The position numbers were made by a program, and so were the translations under genes. Below, piece by piece: positions 54,958-63,970 of a DNA stretch of 64,000 nucleotides. The notes under the pieces were generated by a model, which made no database searches, had not been told where the DNA came from, and worked only from the letters and a program-made list of their open reading frames with translations. The first letter of the stretch is position 1, and each line of letters opens with the position of its first letter. The stretch covers positions 558,001 through 622,000 of the forward strand of contig NZ_FQYK01000001.1 of NCBI RefSeq assembly GCF_900141715.1, read 5' to 3'. The DNA comes from Algibacter luteus (GTDB lineage: Bacteria; Bacteroidota; Bacteroidia; Flavobacteriales; Flavobacteriaceae).

Positions 54958-55039
54958 TGCGGGCGGGGAGACTCGAACTCCCACACCTCGCGGCACTAGA
55001 TCCTAAGTCTAGCGTGTCTACCAATTCCACCACGCCCGC
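54958..55039 (-). tRNA. tRNA-Leu (anticodon TAG)
   Basis: Read on the minus strand it has acceptor arms GCGGGCG/CGCCCGC with discriminator A, a D arm with GGTAGAC, an anticodon stem CTAGA/TCTAG with loop CTTAGGA (anticodon TAG, 55003-55005), a long variable arm typical of tRNA-Leu, and T arm GGGAG-TTCGAGT-CTCCC. The 3' CCA is not encoded. It reads CUA codons. Confidence 0.95.
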
Positions 55040-55140
55040 TAAAGGACTGCAAATATAAACAACATTTTTAAATTGCAAACTTTATAGTCTCAAAAAACAT
55101 TCTTTTTTATACTTTTGGTTTTATCCTTACTAAAACAACT

Positions 55141-56529
55141 ATGAAGCAATTACAATCCTATATTTCAGAACATAAAGATCGATTTTTAAATGAGCTTTTC
55201 GATCTTCTAAAAATCCCATCTATTAGTGCAGATTCTGCCTATAAAAATGATGTTTTAAAAACTGCGCAAGCCATTAAAATAAGTTTAGAAAAAGCAGGTT
55301 GCGATCGTGCTGAAATTTGTGAAACCGATGGCTATCCTATTGTTTATGGCGAGAAAACAATCGATAAAAATCTTCCAACAATTCTGGTTTACGGACATTA
55401 TGATGTGCAGCCACCAGACCCGTTAGATTTATGGACATCTCCACCCTTTGAACCCGTAATTAAAAAAACAGAAAAACATCCAGACGGTGCTATTTTTGCT
55501 CGAGGTGCTTGTGATGATAAAGGCCAAATGTACATGCACGTTAAGGCTATGGAGTTTATGACAAGTACGAATCAACTGCCTTGCAACGTTAAGTTCATGA
55601 TAGAAGGTGAAGAAGAAGTAGGAAGTGCAAACCTCGCAACCTTTGTAAAAAACAATCAAGAAAAATTAAAAAACGATGTCATTCTCATTTCAGACACAGG
55701 AATGATTGCTAATGATGTGCCATCAATTACTACCGGACTAAGAGGTTTAAGTTACGTTGAAGTTGAAGTTACAGGGCCCAATCGCGACTTGCATTCAGGT
55801 TTATACGGTGGCGCCGTAGCCAACCCCATTAATGTGTTAACCAAAATGATTGCATCGCTTCATGATAAAAACAATCATATAACCATTCCTGGATTTTACG
55901 ATAAAGTTGAAAACCTATCAAAAGAAGAACGTGCAGAAATGGCTAAAGCACCTTTCAACCTCGAGAATTACAAAAAGGCTTTAGATATTGATGCTGTTTA
56001 CGGTGAAGTAGGCTACACCACTAACGAACGTAACTCCATTCGTCCAACACTCGATGTCAACGGTATTTGGGGTGGCTACATAGGCGAAGGCGCTAAAACC
56101 GTTATTGCGAGTAAAGCCTATGCCAAAATCTCCATGCGATTGGTACCTCATCAAGACTGGATAGAAATTACCGAATTATTCAAAAATCATTTTGAAAGAA
56201 TTGCTCCTAAAGGCGTAAAAGTAAAAGTAACGCCACATCACGGTGGTCAAGGGTATGTTACTCCAATAAACAGTATAGGCTATCAAGCGGCTAGTAAAGC
56301 TTACCAAAATACGTTTGGAAAAACCCCAATTCCACAGCGTAGTGGTGGCAGCATTCCTATTGTTGCACTTTTCGAGCAAGAATTAAAAAGTAAAACTATA
56401 TTAATGGGCTTTGGTCTAGATAGCGACGCCATTCATTCACCAAACGAACATTTTGGCATATGGAACTACTTAAAGGGTATTGAGACAATTCCCTATTTTT
56501 ACAAATATTTTACAGAGCTTTCTAAATAA
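55141..56529 (+). CDS. M20-family dipeptidase
   Basis: A 462-residue metallopeptidase of the M20 family, cytosolic, with no signal peptide. YGHYDVQPPDP holds a metal His-Asp pair, ARGACDDKGQM the bridging Asp, IEGEEEVGS the catalytic Glu pair, and LHSGLYGGAVANP the dimer-domain His; a C-terminal HSPNEHF supplies the last His. The whole pattern matches the carnosinase-like dipeptidase group that cleaves short peptides. The substrate is not further defined. The dispersed repeat copy 2 begins six bases after its stop. Confidence 0.92.
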   Translation: MKQLQSYISEHKDRFLNELFDLLKIPSISADSAYKNDVLKTAQAIKISLEKAGCDRAEICETDGYPIVYGEKTIDKNLPTILVYGHYDVQPPDPLDLWTSPPFEPVIKKTEKHPDGAIFARGACDDKGQMYMHVKAMEFMTSTNQLPCNVKFMIEGEEEVGSANLATFVKNNQEKLKNDVILISDTGMIANDVPSITTGLRGLSYVEVEVTGPNRDLHSGLYGGAVANPINVLTKMIASLHDKNNHITIPGFYDKVENLSKEERAEMAKAPFNLENYKKALDIDAVYGEVGYTTNERNSIRPTLDVNGIWGGYIGEGAKTVIASKAYAKISMRLVPHQDWIEITELFKNHFERIAPKGVKVKVTPHHGGQGYVTPINSIGYQAASKAYQNTFGKTPIPQRSGGSIPIVALFEQELKSKTILMGFGLDSDAIHSPNEHFGIWNYLKGIETIPYFYKYFTELSK

Positions 56530-56534
56530 AACTT

Positions 56535-56644
56535 GGGCGCCTGCCTGCCGGAAGGCAGGTTACCACAAGGGTCGCGCTTTACACTATATCTTTTGCAAAA
56601 AAAGCAAAAGGATGCCGTTTCAATCGCTAACACGTATTAGCAAC
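56535..56644 (+). repeat. GC-rich dispersed repeat, copy 2
   Basis: It starts just after the M20 peptidase stop with CGCCTGCCTGCCGG, then a 27-base segment (56554-56580) identical to copy 1, and ends with CAATCGCTAACACGTATTAGC. Inside it CTTTTGC and GCAAAAG form another hairpin. It points the same way as the peptidase gene, like copy 1 with respect to UbiA. No open frame is present. Confidence 0.75.
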
Positions 56645-56649
56645 ATACA

Positions 56650-57510
56650 ATGAAAAACCAACATAGCAATCAACTTTTATTACTCGCCTTTGCCACATTA
56701 CTCATTAGTACTTCGGGTGTTTTAGGGAAATTTATAGATTTACCAACCCCAGTAATCATTTGGATAAGAAGTGCGTTAGGCGCAGTTTTTCTATATGTTT
56801 TTTGTCGTTTTAAAAAGTTGAATCTTAAAATTCAATCAAAAAATGACATTCCAACTATTATTTTAGGCGCTATATTATTAGGCGTCCATTGGGTTACCTA
56901 TTTTTATGCCTTAAAATTATCCAATGTTGCCATTGGCATGCTCGCTATGTTTACGTTTCCTGTAATTACGGCATTCCTAGAACCCTTGTTTACAAAATCT
57001 AAATTAAACCCAATCCATATTATTTTAGGGCTAATGGTTTTATTAGGCATTTATATGCTCGCACCCGATTTAAATTTTGAAAACACCTATTTAAAAGGGA
57101 TTCTAATCGGCATTTTTTCAGCTGTTTGCTATTCCTTAAGAAACCTCATTTTAAAACGTCATGTACACAAATACGATGGCACGGTACTTATGATGCAACA
57201 GGTTTTTATTGTTAGCATCCTATTACTTCCTGTTATGTTTACAATGGATATTAGTAATATTCAATCGCAAGTGCCATACCTTCTTATTCTGGGGTTGGTT
57301 ACCACCGCAATTGGTCATTCATTATTCATTAGTAGTTTTAAGCATTTCTCAGTAAGTACTGCCAGTATTATTGGAAGTGCACAACCTATTTTCGGAATAA
57401 TTATGGCTTTCTTTTTCCTTAATGAAATTCCAACCTTAAACACCTTTTTTGGAGGATCTTTAATCATTGCAACCGTAATTATTGAGAGTGTTCGATCTAG
57501 AAATAGATAA
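56650..57510 (+). CDS. EamA/DMT-family transporter
   Basis: A 286-residue inner-membrane protein with ten hydrophobic helices in two EamA repeats (~7-140 and ~150-285). The first has LISTSGVLGKFI and WIRSALGAVFLY, the second AVCYSLRNLILKRH and a terminal AQPIFGIIMAFFFLNEIPTL. This drug/metabolite-transporter group includes metabolite exporters with many different substrates, none predictable here. It follows the repeat copy 2 by a few bases. Confidence 0.9.
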   Translation: MKNQHSNQLLLLAFATLLISTSGVLGKFIDLPTPVIIWIRSALGAVFLYVFCRFKKLNLKIQSKNDIPTIILGAILLGVHWVTYFYALKLSNVAIGMLAMFTFPVITAFLEPLFTKSKLNPIHIILGLMVLLGIYMLAPDLNFENTYLKGILIGIFSAVCYSLRNLILKRHVHKYDGTVLMMQQVFIVSILLLPVMFTMDISNIQSQVPYLLILGLVTTAIGHSLFISSFKHFSVSTASIIGSAQPIFGIIMAFFFLNEIPTLNTFFGGSLIIATVIIESVRSRNR

Positions 57511-57594
57511 ACACAATGTTTTTTTGGTGTTAAAAATGTAACAAACTCACCTGTTTTACGTTCTAATAGTCAATCAATCAACAAAACGAAAATC

Positions 57595-58695
57595 ATGTTA
57601 AAAAAATTCTTCATCATCTGCTCTGGTGCAGACACACATATTCTAGAAGATTGTTCCATAGGTGAGCAAAACAAATACGCAGGAATTGGCGCTACTGTTT
57701 TCTTTACCGCCGTTATGGCATTTATTGCTGCTAGTTATGCGCTTTATACTGTTTTCGATAACTTATATACATCCATTTTCTTCGGACTTATTTGGGGTTT
57801 ACTTATTTTCAATCTAGACCGTTATATCGTTTCAACCATAAATAAAACAGGAAATGCTATCGACGAGCTCATTCAAGCCTCACCAAGAATTGCACTAGCT
57901 GTTATTATAGCTATTGTTATTTCAAAACCATTAGAACTTAAAATTTTTGAGAAAGAAATCAATCAAGTTTTATTAGAACAGAAAAACGCCATGTCGTTAG
58001 CAAATAAAACACAACTTGCTGAACAATACACCCCAACTATTACATCCCTCCAAAACCAAATTTCGAGCTTACAAAATGATATTGTAATTAAAGAAGCAGA
58101 AGTTAATGCGCTTTACGACACTTATATCGCGGAAGCTGAAGGGACTGCAGGCACCAAACTACTAGGAAAAGGACCAGTTTACAAAGAAAAAAGAGAAAAG
58201 CACGATGCGTTATTAGCCGAATTGCAACAGCTTAAAACCGAGAATAAAGAAAAAATAAATAACATCGAAACAGAAATAGCCTCTCTTAAAGGCGATTATG
58301 ATACCCAAGTTGCAACTACGCAGCCCATAATTAATAATTTTGATGGTTTAATGGCACGAGTGAATGCCCTAGGGAAACTACCTTGGTTACCATCGTTTTT
58401 TATATTTATGCTCTTTTTGGCTATTGAAACCTCTCCAATATTCGCTAAGCTTCTGTCACCAAAAGGCGCATACGATTTTAAACTAGAAGATCAAGAATCT
58501 GCTTTAAAAACAAATGTGCTACAAAATAAAAACCAGTGCGAAGCATTATTAAAGACAGATTATGCCATTAACGATCGTATTTACAGCGATATCGAAAAAG
58601 AGGATGAATTATACACCTACAAGCGCAAAAAAGCGAGGGAACTTATGCAGTTGCAGGCAGATGCCTTTTATAAAAAACAGAAAAATATTTTATAA
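57595..58695 (+). CDS. DUF4407 membrane protein
   Basis: A 366-residue inner-membrane protein. Three hydrophobic helices lie near residues 33-55, 58-77 and 91-110, followed by a long, probably coiled-coil stretch (~120-255, many Gln, Glu, Lys) and one more helix (~263-282). CSGADTHILEDC near the N-terminus and FNLDRYIVSTINKTG in the second loop are typical of DUF4407. The family has no established role that I know. It ends exactly at the stop of the convergent STAS-like gene. Confidence 0.85.
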   Translation: MLKKFFIICSGADTHILEDCSIGEQNKYAGIGATVFFTAVMAFIAASYALYTVFDNLYTSIFFGLIWGLLIFNLDRYIVSTINKTGNAIDELIQASPRIALAVIIAIVISKPLELKIFEKEINQVLLEQKNAMSLANKTQLAEQYTPTITSLQNQISSLQNDIVIKEAEVNALYDTYIAEAEGTAGTKLLGKGPVYKEKREKHDALLAELQQLKTENKEKINNIETEIASLKGDYDTQVATTQPIINNFDGLMARVNALGKLPWLPSFFIFMLFLAIETSPIFAKLLSPKGAYDFKLEDQESALKTNVLQNKNQCEALLKTDYAINDRIYSDIEKEDELYTYKRKKARELMQLQADAFYKKQKNIL

Positions 58696-58974
58696 TTAAG
58701 CTGCCTTTTCCGTTTTAAAATGATCGTATAATTCTTTACAACCAAACCCAACGATAGATAATCTTTTGTTTTTTGATAATGCCTCTTCATGAAGTTTGGC
58801 AATAGCATCAACACCATATTTATCCATACTTTCTATGTCTTCAATACTGATAGTAAGGTTATTTACACGCTCAAAAACATTTTTAAATTCTTTTTGAAAA
58901 AGGTTGAGACTGTTCTTATTAAGAACACCTTTCATTTTGAAAAAATTGTTGCAATTAGTAATTTGAAATTCCAT
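58696..58974 (-). CDS. STAS-like small protein
   Basis: A 92-residue soluble protein with STAS-like order: strand FFKMKGVLN, helix SLNLFQKEFKNVFE, strand NLTISIEDIESMDKYGVDAIAKL, helix and strand RLSIVGFGCKELYDHF. This is the fold of anti-sigma-factor antagonists, but the usual Ser at the phosphorylation site (in DSSG) is not clear: the matching place reads SMDKYG. It may act in partner-switching or be an unrelated small regulator. It faces DUF4407, their stops touching. Confidence 0.6.
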   Translation of the reverse strand: MEFQITNCNNFFKMKGVLNKNSLNLFQKEFKNVFERVNNLTISIEDIESMDKYGVDAIAKLHEEALSKNKRLSIVGFGCKELYDHFKTEKAA

Positions 58975-59115
58975 AATAAACTGATTTTAAAGGATTAATA
59001 TAATAGATCTGAGAGAGAGAAAGTTTTTGATTAGTGTTTAAATTTAGAAAATCATTTGCGCAATTCATCATTTTTTCGACTAAGAGAAATTTACAATAGA
59101 TAAAAAAATTCTTTC

Positions 59116-59145
59116 TGCTCATTTCATCGATGAGCAACCTTTTTT
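59116..59145 (+). terminator. terminator-like hairpin with plus-strand T tract
   Basis: TGCTCAT (59116-59122) pairs with ATGAGCA (59130-59136) over a seven-base loop; TTTTTT follows at 59140-59145. It lies in the 289-base gap between the STAS-like gene and the next plus-strand gene, which otherwise shows no gene. The orientation fits a transcript coming from the DUF4407 side. Confidence 0.5.
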
Positions 59146-59263
59146 AGTTCCAAGATTTTGTTACTTTTACTTTCGCTTAACAACTATTAAAGTAATATTG
59201 GTATGGCTTTTGTTTAATCAAGCCCATATGAGAATTTAATTAAGTAGAGAAATATTTATAGTT

Positions 59264-59695
59264 ATGAAGAAGTTGATTGTATTATTATGTCTGATATGTT
59301 TTTGTAATACCTATGCTCAAAGTAATGAGGAAGATGACATCAAAGCGATAAACAAAGTTTTGAAAAAACAACGTATTGCATGGTCTAACAATAATCTGGA
59401 AGAATTTATGGAAGGGTATTGGAAAAGTGACTCCTTAAAATTCTACGGTAGCAATGGCGTAACTTATGGCTGGGATAATACTTTAGAACGCTATCAAAAA
59501 GCATATCCAACTAAAAATCATACAGGAAAACTTAGTTTTAGGATAAATGATGTGACTAAAATAAGTGAAGGTGCATACTACGTTTTAGGCGAGTATCATA
59601 TTAAACGTGAAGTTGGGAATGCCGATGGTATTTTTATGATCATCCTAAAAAAGATAAATGGCGAATGGAAAATAATCGCAGATACCTCTACTTAA
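59264..59695 (+). CDS. secreted NTF2-like (SnoaL/DUF4440-type) protein
   Basis: A 143-residue exported protein. A signal peptide (MKKLIVLLCLICFCNTYAQ) precedes a compact cone-shaped domain: DIKAINKVLKKQRIAWSNNN, LEEFMEGYWKSDSLKFYGS, and a final FMIILKKINGEWKIIADTS, the usual NTF2-like strand order. Members act as enzymes, binders or immunity proteins; no catalytic residue stands out. It ends five bases before the stop of the convergent dehydrogenase gene. Confidence 0.8.
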   Translation: MKKLIVLLCLICFCNTYAQSNEEDDIKAINKVLKKQRIAWSNNNLEEFMEGYWKSDSLKFYGSNGVTYGWDNTLERYQKAYPTKNHTGKLSFRINDVTKISEGAYYVLGEYHIKREVGNADGIFMIILKKINGEWKIIADTST

Positions 59696-59699
59696 TGCC

Positions 59700-60947
59700 T
59701 TAAAACCGGCGATCTGGATGAAAAGCATCAATATTTAAAGAGGTTTTAGCATTCGAAATAATTTCCGAAACCAACTTCCCTGTTGCTGTTCCCATACTCC
59801 ATCCCAACATGGCATGACCAGTTGCGATAGTTAAATTAGCACATTTTTTTGATTTCCCGATATAGGGTAACCCATCTGGTGAAACAGGACGTAAACCTAC
59901 CGCAACATTTTCCATTTCTTTAGGAGTCAACTTTATTTCTGGATAATAATTGCTAACCGCATTGGCTATGGCCTCTACTCTAACCCTATTAATGTTATGG
60001 TTGATTCCCGCGATTTCCATAGTACCTGCAAAACGTGTAAAGCCACGCATTGGCGTTATCGCCACTTTAGCCTCAGTTAAAATAGCAGGAATAGTTATTC
60101 CGGTATCGCTCATAGAATTTATGCGATAACCTTTCCCTGCTTGAACTAAAAGTTTAAGTCCTACTTTTTTACTTAAAATTGGCGCCCAAGACCCTGTTGC
60201 CAGAACAAACTCATCAGCTTTGTAAGCCTGTTTGCTCGTCTTAATAGCCCTTATTTTTCCATTATCAAACGCTACATCTTCAACCTTTTCATTGGTTAAA
60301 CATGTAACACCATTTGATTTTAAATAAGATTTCATGTCTTTCATAAACTCATGTGGCGTCATGTGCGAATCGCATTTAAAATGTACAGCTCCTTTAACAT
60401 TCAATTCTACTTGAGGCTCTAGCACTTTTAACTCCTTTAAACTAAGCTGACTCACGTCTAGTCCGTTTTGTTTTGCAATTTCGGCCACTTCAACTTCCTT
60501 GGCGAGCATTTCTTCGGTTTGGCAAAGCATCAAAAGTCCTTTTTTATCCAAATGAAAAGTGAATTGACCTTCCTGTTTAATATTATCATAAAGCTCTTGA
60601 CTAAACACAGTTATATCTTTTATAACGGGAATCGATTTATTTACATTTTTTGATGAACAGGATTTGTTGAACGCCCAAGTCCACCTTAAAAAATCAGCAT
60701 CCAATCGAGGTTTTATATAAAGTGGACTTGATGGATTAAACATCCACTTAACTCCAGTTTTAACTACGCCAGGAGCGGCTAACGGGATAAGGTGGCTCGG
60801 TGACAAATACCCAGCGTTAACATAAGAAGCCCCAGAGTCCATGTTAGATTGATCTATAACAGTAACCTGATGCCCTGCTTTATGCAGATAAAACGCAGAA
60901 CACAAACCTATAATTCCGCCTCCAATAATTATGACTTCTTTTGACAT
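59700..60947 (-). CDS. FAD-dependent D-amino-acid (hydroxyproline) dehydrogenase
   Basis: A 415-residue DAO-fold flavoprotein. The N-terminal VIIIGGGIIGLCSAFYLHKA binds FAD, the middle holds LVQAGKGYRINS, and the C-terminal VGLRPVSPDGLPYIGK and LTIATGHAMLGWSMGTATG are typical of DadA. Next to a 4-hydroxyproline epimerase and a ketoglutarate-semialdehyde dehydrogenase, the substrate is likely cis-4-hydroxy-D-proline, giving pyrroline-4-hydroxy-2-carboxylate. D-alanine or other D-amino acids remain possible. Confidence 0.88.
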   Translation of the reverse strand: MSKEVIIIGGGIIGLCSAFYLHKAGHQVTVIDQSNMDSGASYVNAGYLSPSHLIPLAAPGVVKTGVKWMFNPSSPLYIKPRLDADFLRWTWAFNKSCSSKNVNKSIPVIKDITVFSQELYDNIKQEGQFTFHLDKKGLLMLCQTEEMLAKEVEVAEIAKQNGLDVSQLSLKELKVLEPQVELNVKGAVHFKCDSHMTPHEFMKDMKSYLKSNGVTCLTNEKVEDVAFDNGKIRAIKTSKQAYKADEFVLATGSWAPILSKKVGLKLLVQAGKGYRINSMSDTGITIPAILTEAKVAITPMRGFTRFAGTMEIAGINHNINRVRVEAIANAVSNYYPEIKLTPKEMENVAVGLRPVSPDGLPYIGKSKKCANLTIATGHAMLGWSMGTATGKLVSEIISNAKTSLNIDAFHPDRRF

Positions 60948-60988
60948 TTAAATCTCTTATAATTCTGAAAAGGTTTCACAATTTCGCT

Positions 60989-61999
60989 TTAGATAACTTG
61001 AAAACCATGGGCGTAACTATCTTCTTCACCATCAATAACAATGGTGTTATAGCCATACACTTTTGCCCAACCTTTAATACTAGGAATAATGGCTAATTTC
61101 CCATCAATTGTTGTTTCTTCCTCTACACAACCAACAAAAGTGCTACCAATAAAACTTTCATGTATAAAATCTTCACCAATTTTTAGTTTCCCCTTAGCAT
61201 ATAGTTGCGCTAATCTTGCCGATGTTCCAGTTCCGCAAGGGCTTCTATCGATAGCTTTATCACCATAAAACACGGCATTTCTTCCAGAGGAATTATTATC
61301 AAGAGTTTCACCAGTCCATTGTAAATGAGTAACATCTTTTATCGTTGGGTTTTCAGGATGCACAAACCTTTTAGGATACTTTTTATTAATGTTTTTTCGA
61401 AGAGTATGCGATAACTGAACTATCTTACTTGCCGTAAAATCTTGAATACCTGAGAAATTTTTCTGAGGATCTATTATTGCGTAAAAGTTACCACCGTAAG
61501 CCACATCAAATACTATTTCGCCTAATTCTGGACATTCAACTGTAAGATTTTCAGCAGCTAAATAGCTTTTTACGTTTGTAAACTTTACCCATTCTACTTT
61601 ATCACCTTTTTTATTATATTCAATGGTTACTAATCCAGCAGGTGCTTCCATTTTAATCTGTCCTTCAACTTTTGGCCTTATAAGGCCTTCTTGTATTGCT
61701 ATGGTTATGGTTCCAATAGTACCATGTCCACACATGGGCAAACACCCAGAAGTTTCGATAAACAATATGGCAAAATCATTTTCAGGGTTATGTGGCGGAT
61801 AAAGTATACTGCCACTCATCATATCATGACCTCGAGGTTCGAACATTAAACCCGTTCTTATCCAATCATAATGTTTTAAAAAATGAAGACGTTTATCGTT
61901 CATAGTTTGTCCTTCTAATTCTGGACCACCATGTTTTATAACTCTCACAGGATTTCCGCAGGTATGAGCATCAATACATTCAAATACGTGTCTGGACAT
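60989..61999 (-). CDS. 4-hydroxyproline 2-epimerase (proline racemase family)
   Basis: A 336-residue cytosolic two-base epimerase. Both catalytic cysteines are present: Cys90 in GCLPMCGHGTIG and Cys255 in DRSPCGTGTSARL. That pattern fits the reversible epimerases (proline racemase and 4-hydroxyproline epimerase), not the dehydratases that have Thr instead of the second Cys. Neighbours point to trans-4-hydroxy-L-proline as the substrate. The 41-base gap to the FAD dehydrogenase gene and same direction suggest one operon. Confidence 0.9.
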   Translation of the reverse strand: MSRHVFECIDAHTCGNPVRVIKHGGPELEGQTMNDKRLHFLKHYDWIRTGLMFEPRGHDMMSGSILYPPHNPENDFAILFIETSGCLPMCGHGTIGTITIAIQEGLIRPKVEGQIKMEAPAGLVTIEYNKKGDKVEWVKFTNVKSYLAAENLTVECPELGEIVFDVAYGGNFYAIIDPQKNFSGIQDFTASKIVQLSHTLRKNINKKYPKRFVHPENPTIKDVTHLQWTGETLDNNSSGRNAVFYGDKAIDRSPCGTGTSARLAQLYAKGKLKIGEDFIHESFIGSTFVGCVEEETTIDGKLAIIPSIKGWAKVYGYNTIVIDGEEDSYAHGFQVI

Positions 62000-62020
62000 A
62001 TTTTGAGCAAATTTATTTTG

Positions 62021-63607
62021 TTATAAAATTTTATCTGTTGTGTTTTGATTGTTCACCAATCTTGAAATATTTAGCAGATTTTCATTTTTTAACGCATCTG
62101 GAAGTAAATGATTTGGCCAATTCTGAAAACTTACCGGTCTTACCCAACGCTTTATGGAATGAATGCCTACTGCAGTAAATCTCGAATCTGTAGAGGCAGG
62201 ATAAGGACCTCCATGAACCATAGAAGGGCAAACCTCAACTCCTGTTGGTACGCCATTAAAAATTAATCGACCCACTCTGTTTTGAAGTGCGTTTACAATA
62301 TTGGTATATTTACTAAGTTCGCGCTCTTCCCCTAAAATAGTTCCTGTTAACTGACCTTCCAGCTTGGTAATAACACGTTCTAGTTCATCAATATTTTCAC
62401 ATTGAACCACCATAGAATAAGGCCCAAAAACCTCTTGATGTAGTTGTGTGTTTTCTAAAAATACTTGTCCTGAAACTGTGGTTACCGTTTGTTTAGCATA
62501 ATTATTTTTGACTTGTGTGTTATAATCTGCCGCTACGTGTAAACCTTTATGAGACAAGGCTGCGTCTTTATTGCTGTTATATGCTTGATGAATGTTTGGA
62601 TGCAACATGCATGTTGGGTCTATTTTTATGATTTCTTCAGAAAGGATTTCAACAAACTCCACTAAATCAGCTCCTTTAATGCCTAAAATTAAACCAGGAT
62701 TGGTGCAAAACTGCCCCGTGCCCAATGTAATGGAACCCGCATAGGTTTTAGCAAGCGACTCTTTACGAGCATGAAGTGCTTCAGGCAAAATAACAACCGG
62801 ATTGATACTTCCCATTTCTGCAAAAACGGGTATGGGCTCATCGCGTTGTGCCGCCATATTATATAAGGCTCTTCCTCCTTTTATACTTCCTGTAAAACCA
62901 ACCGCCTTAACATGCGGATGTTTTACCAAACGCTCACCAACCGAAATGCCACTACTATTCAAATTAGAAAATACACCTTCAGGCATTCCCGTTTTTTGTA
63001 CTGCTTTAATTATTGCGCTAGCCACTAATTCTCCAGTGCCTGCGTGCATAGGATGCGATTTTACTATTACAGGGCAACCTGCTGCCAATGCTGCCGCAGT
63101 ATCGCCACCTGCAGTAGAATACGCCAATGGAAAATTACTAGCACCAAAAACAACTACAGGACCAAGTGGTGTTAACATTTTACGAATATCTGGTTTTGGC
63201 ATGGGTGTTCTATCTGGTTGTGCGGTATCAATTGCTGCTTCTACCCACGAACCTTCTAGAACTAAATCTGCAAAACTTCGCAATTGAAACACTGTACGTC
63301 CGCGCTCACCTTGTGCTCTTCCTTCTGGTAATCCCGTTTCTGAGCAATAGGTTTTAATAAGCTCGTCATCTAAAGCCAAAATTTCGTCGGCTATGGCATT
63401 TAAAAACTCCGCTTTTTTAGCTCCAGACACAGATTGAAAGACCTTGAAAGCATTATTTGCAAGTCTTAATGCCTTATCAATTTCTTCTGGAGTTGCCTCG
63501 GTAAAAACATGCTTGTTTTCAATATTTAATTGCGGGTTAAACGTTTTATAAGTTGTTTTCCCTTGCGCTGAAAGATGGTTTCCGATATAATTTTTGCCTG
63601 TTATCAT
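62021..63607 (-). CDS. alpha-ketoglutarate-semialdehyde dehydrogenase
   Basis: A 528-residue aldehyde dehydrogenase. The catalytic Cys301 lies in GQFCTNPG and Glu264 in FAEMGSINP. The cofactor segment GFTGSIKGG and the structural FGASNFPLAYSTAGGDT match the NADP-preferring KGSADH type III enzymes used in hydroxyproline and sugar-acid pathways. It would make alpha-ketoglutarate for the TCA cycle. It lies 21 bases before the epimerase gene, with the same direction. The deaminase that makes its substrate is not seen in the window. Confidence 0.9.
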   Translation of the reverse strand: MITGKNYIGNHLSAQGKTTYKTFNPQLNIENKHVFTEATPEEIDKALRLANNAFKVFQSVSGAKKAEFLNAIADEILALDDELIKTYCSETGLPEGRAQGERGRTVFQLRSFADLVLEGSWVEAAIDTAQPDRTPMPKPDIRKMLTPLGPVVVFGASNFPLAYSTAGGDTAAALAAGCPVIVKSHPMHAGTGELVASAIIKAVQKTGMPEGVFSNLNSSGISVGERLVKHPHVKAVGFTGSIKGGRALYNMAAQRDEPIPVFAEMGSINPVVILPEALHARKESLAKTYAGSITLGTGQFCTNPGLILGIKGADLVEFVEILSEEIIKIDPTCMLHPNIHQAYNSNKDAALSHKGLHVAADYNTQVKNNYAKQTVTTVSGQVFLENTQLHQEVFGPYSMVVQCENIDELERVITKLEGQLTGTILGEERELSKYTNIVNALQNRVGRLIFNGVPTGVEVCPSMVHGGPYPASTDSRFTAVGIHSIKRWVRPVSFQNWPNHLLPDALKNENLLNISRLVNNQNTTDKIL

Positions 63608-63870
63608 GTTTTATTTATACTTTTTAAATGTGCTTCAACATTAACGGGTTTATACACTGTTTTTGCTGACACTGGATATTTAGATAATAAATGACTTGGT
63701 CTTATTGGCCGTGGTTGAAAATCGCCACCGCAATTTGGACATACTAGTTGCAAGACATAATCTACACAGTCTTTACAAAACGTACATTCGAAAGTACAAA
63801 TCATAGCTTCCTTGGAATTATAAGGAAGTGCTTTATTACAATGTTCGCAAGTTGGTCTTATTTCTAACAT
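63604..63870 (-). CDS. DUF1272 small cysteine-rich protein
   Basis: I start at the ATG at 63868-63870, where the family's usual N-terminus MLEIRPTCEHC begins; an ATG at 63912 adds 14 residues and cannot be excluded. The 88-residue protein has CEHC, CTFEC, CKDC and CPNC, a two-zinc-ribbon-like set. The family is DUF1272, with no known function. Its end overlaps the aldehyde dehydrogenase start by four bases, so it is translated with the hydroxyproline genes. The C-terminal 30 residues look unstructured. Confidence 0.75.
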   Translation of the reverse strand: MLEIRPTCEHCNKALPYNSKEAMICTFECTFCKDCVDYVLQLVCPNCGGDFQPRPIRPSHLLSKYPVSAKTVYKPVNVEAHLKSINKT

Positions 63871-63954
63871 TCCAATTTGTGTTAGGAGTTGCAGTGAAAT
63901 TTTTTTCTTCATGAATCTTTAATAAAAAAATTAAAGTCTTGAATAAAATCCCAC

Positions 63955-63970
63955 CCGCGTCAATACGCGG
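63955..63970. repeat. GC-rich hairpin at the right edge
   Basis: CCGCGT-CAAT-ACGCGG is a perfect six-base stem with a four-base loop in the last 50 bases. On the minus strand it is followed by GGGTGGGATTTTATT, so it may be a terminator for a minus-strand gene beyond the edge, or part of a repeat. Confidence 0.4.

Noticed and set aside
58955-59137. A 60-residue minus-strand frame upstream of the STAS-like gene
   Set aside because: It overlaps the STAS-like start and a terminator-like hairpin and has no recognisable composition or partner.
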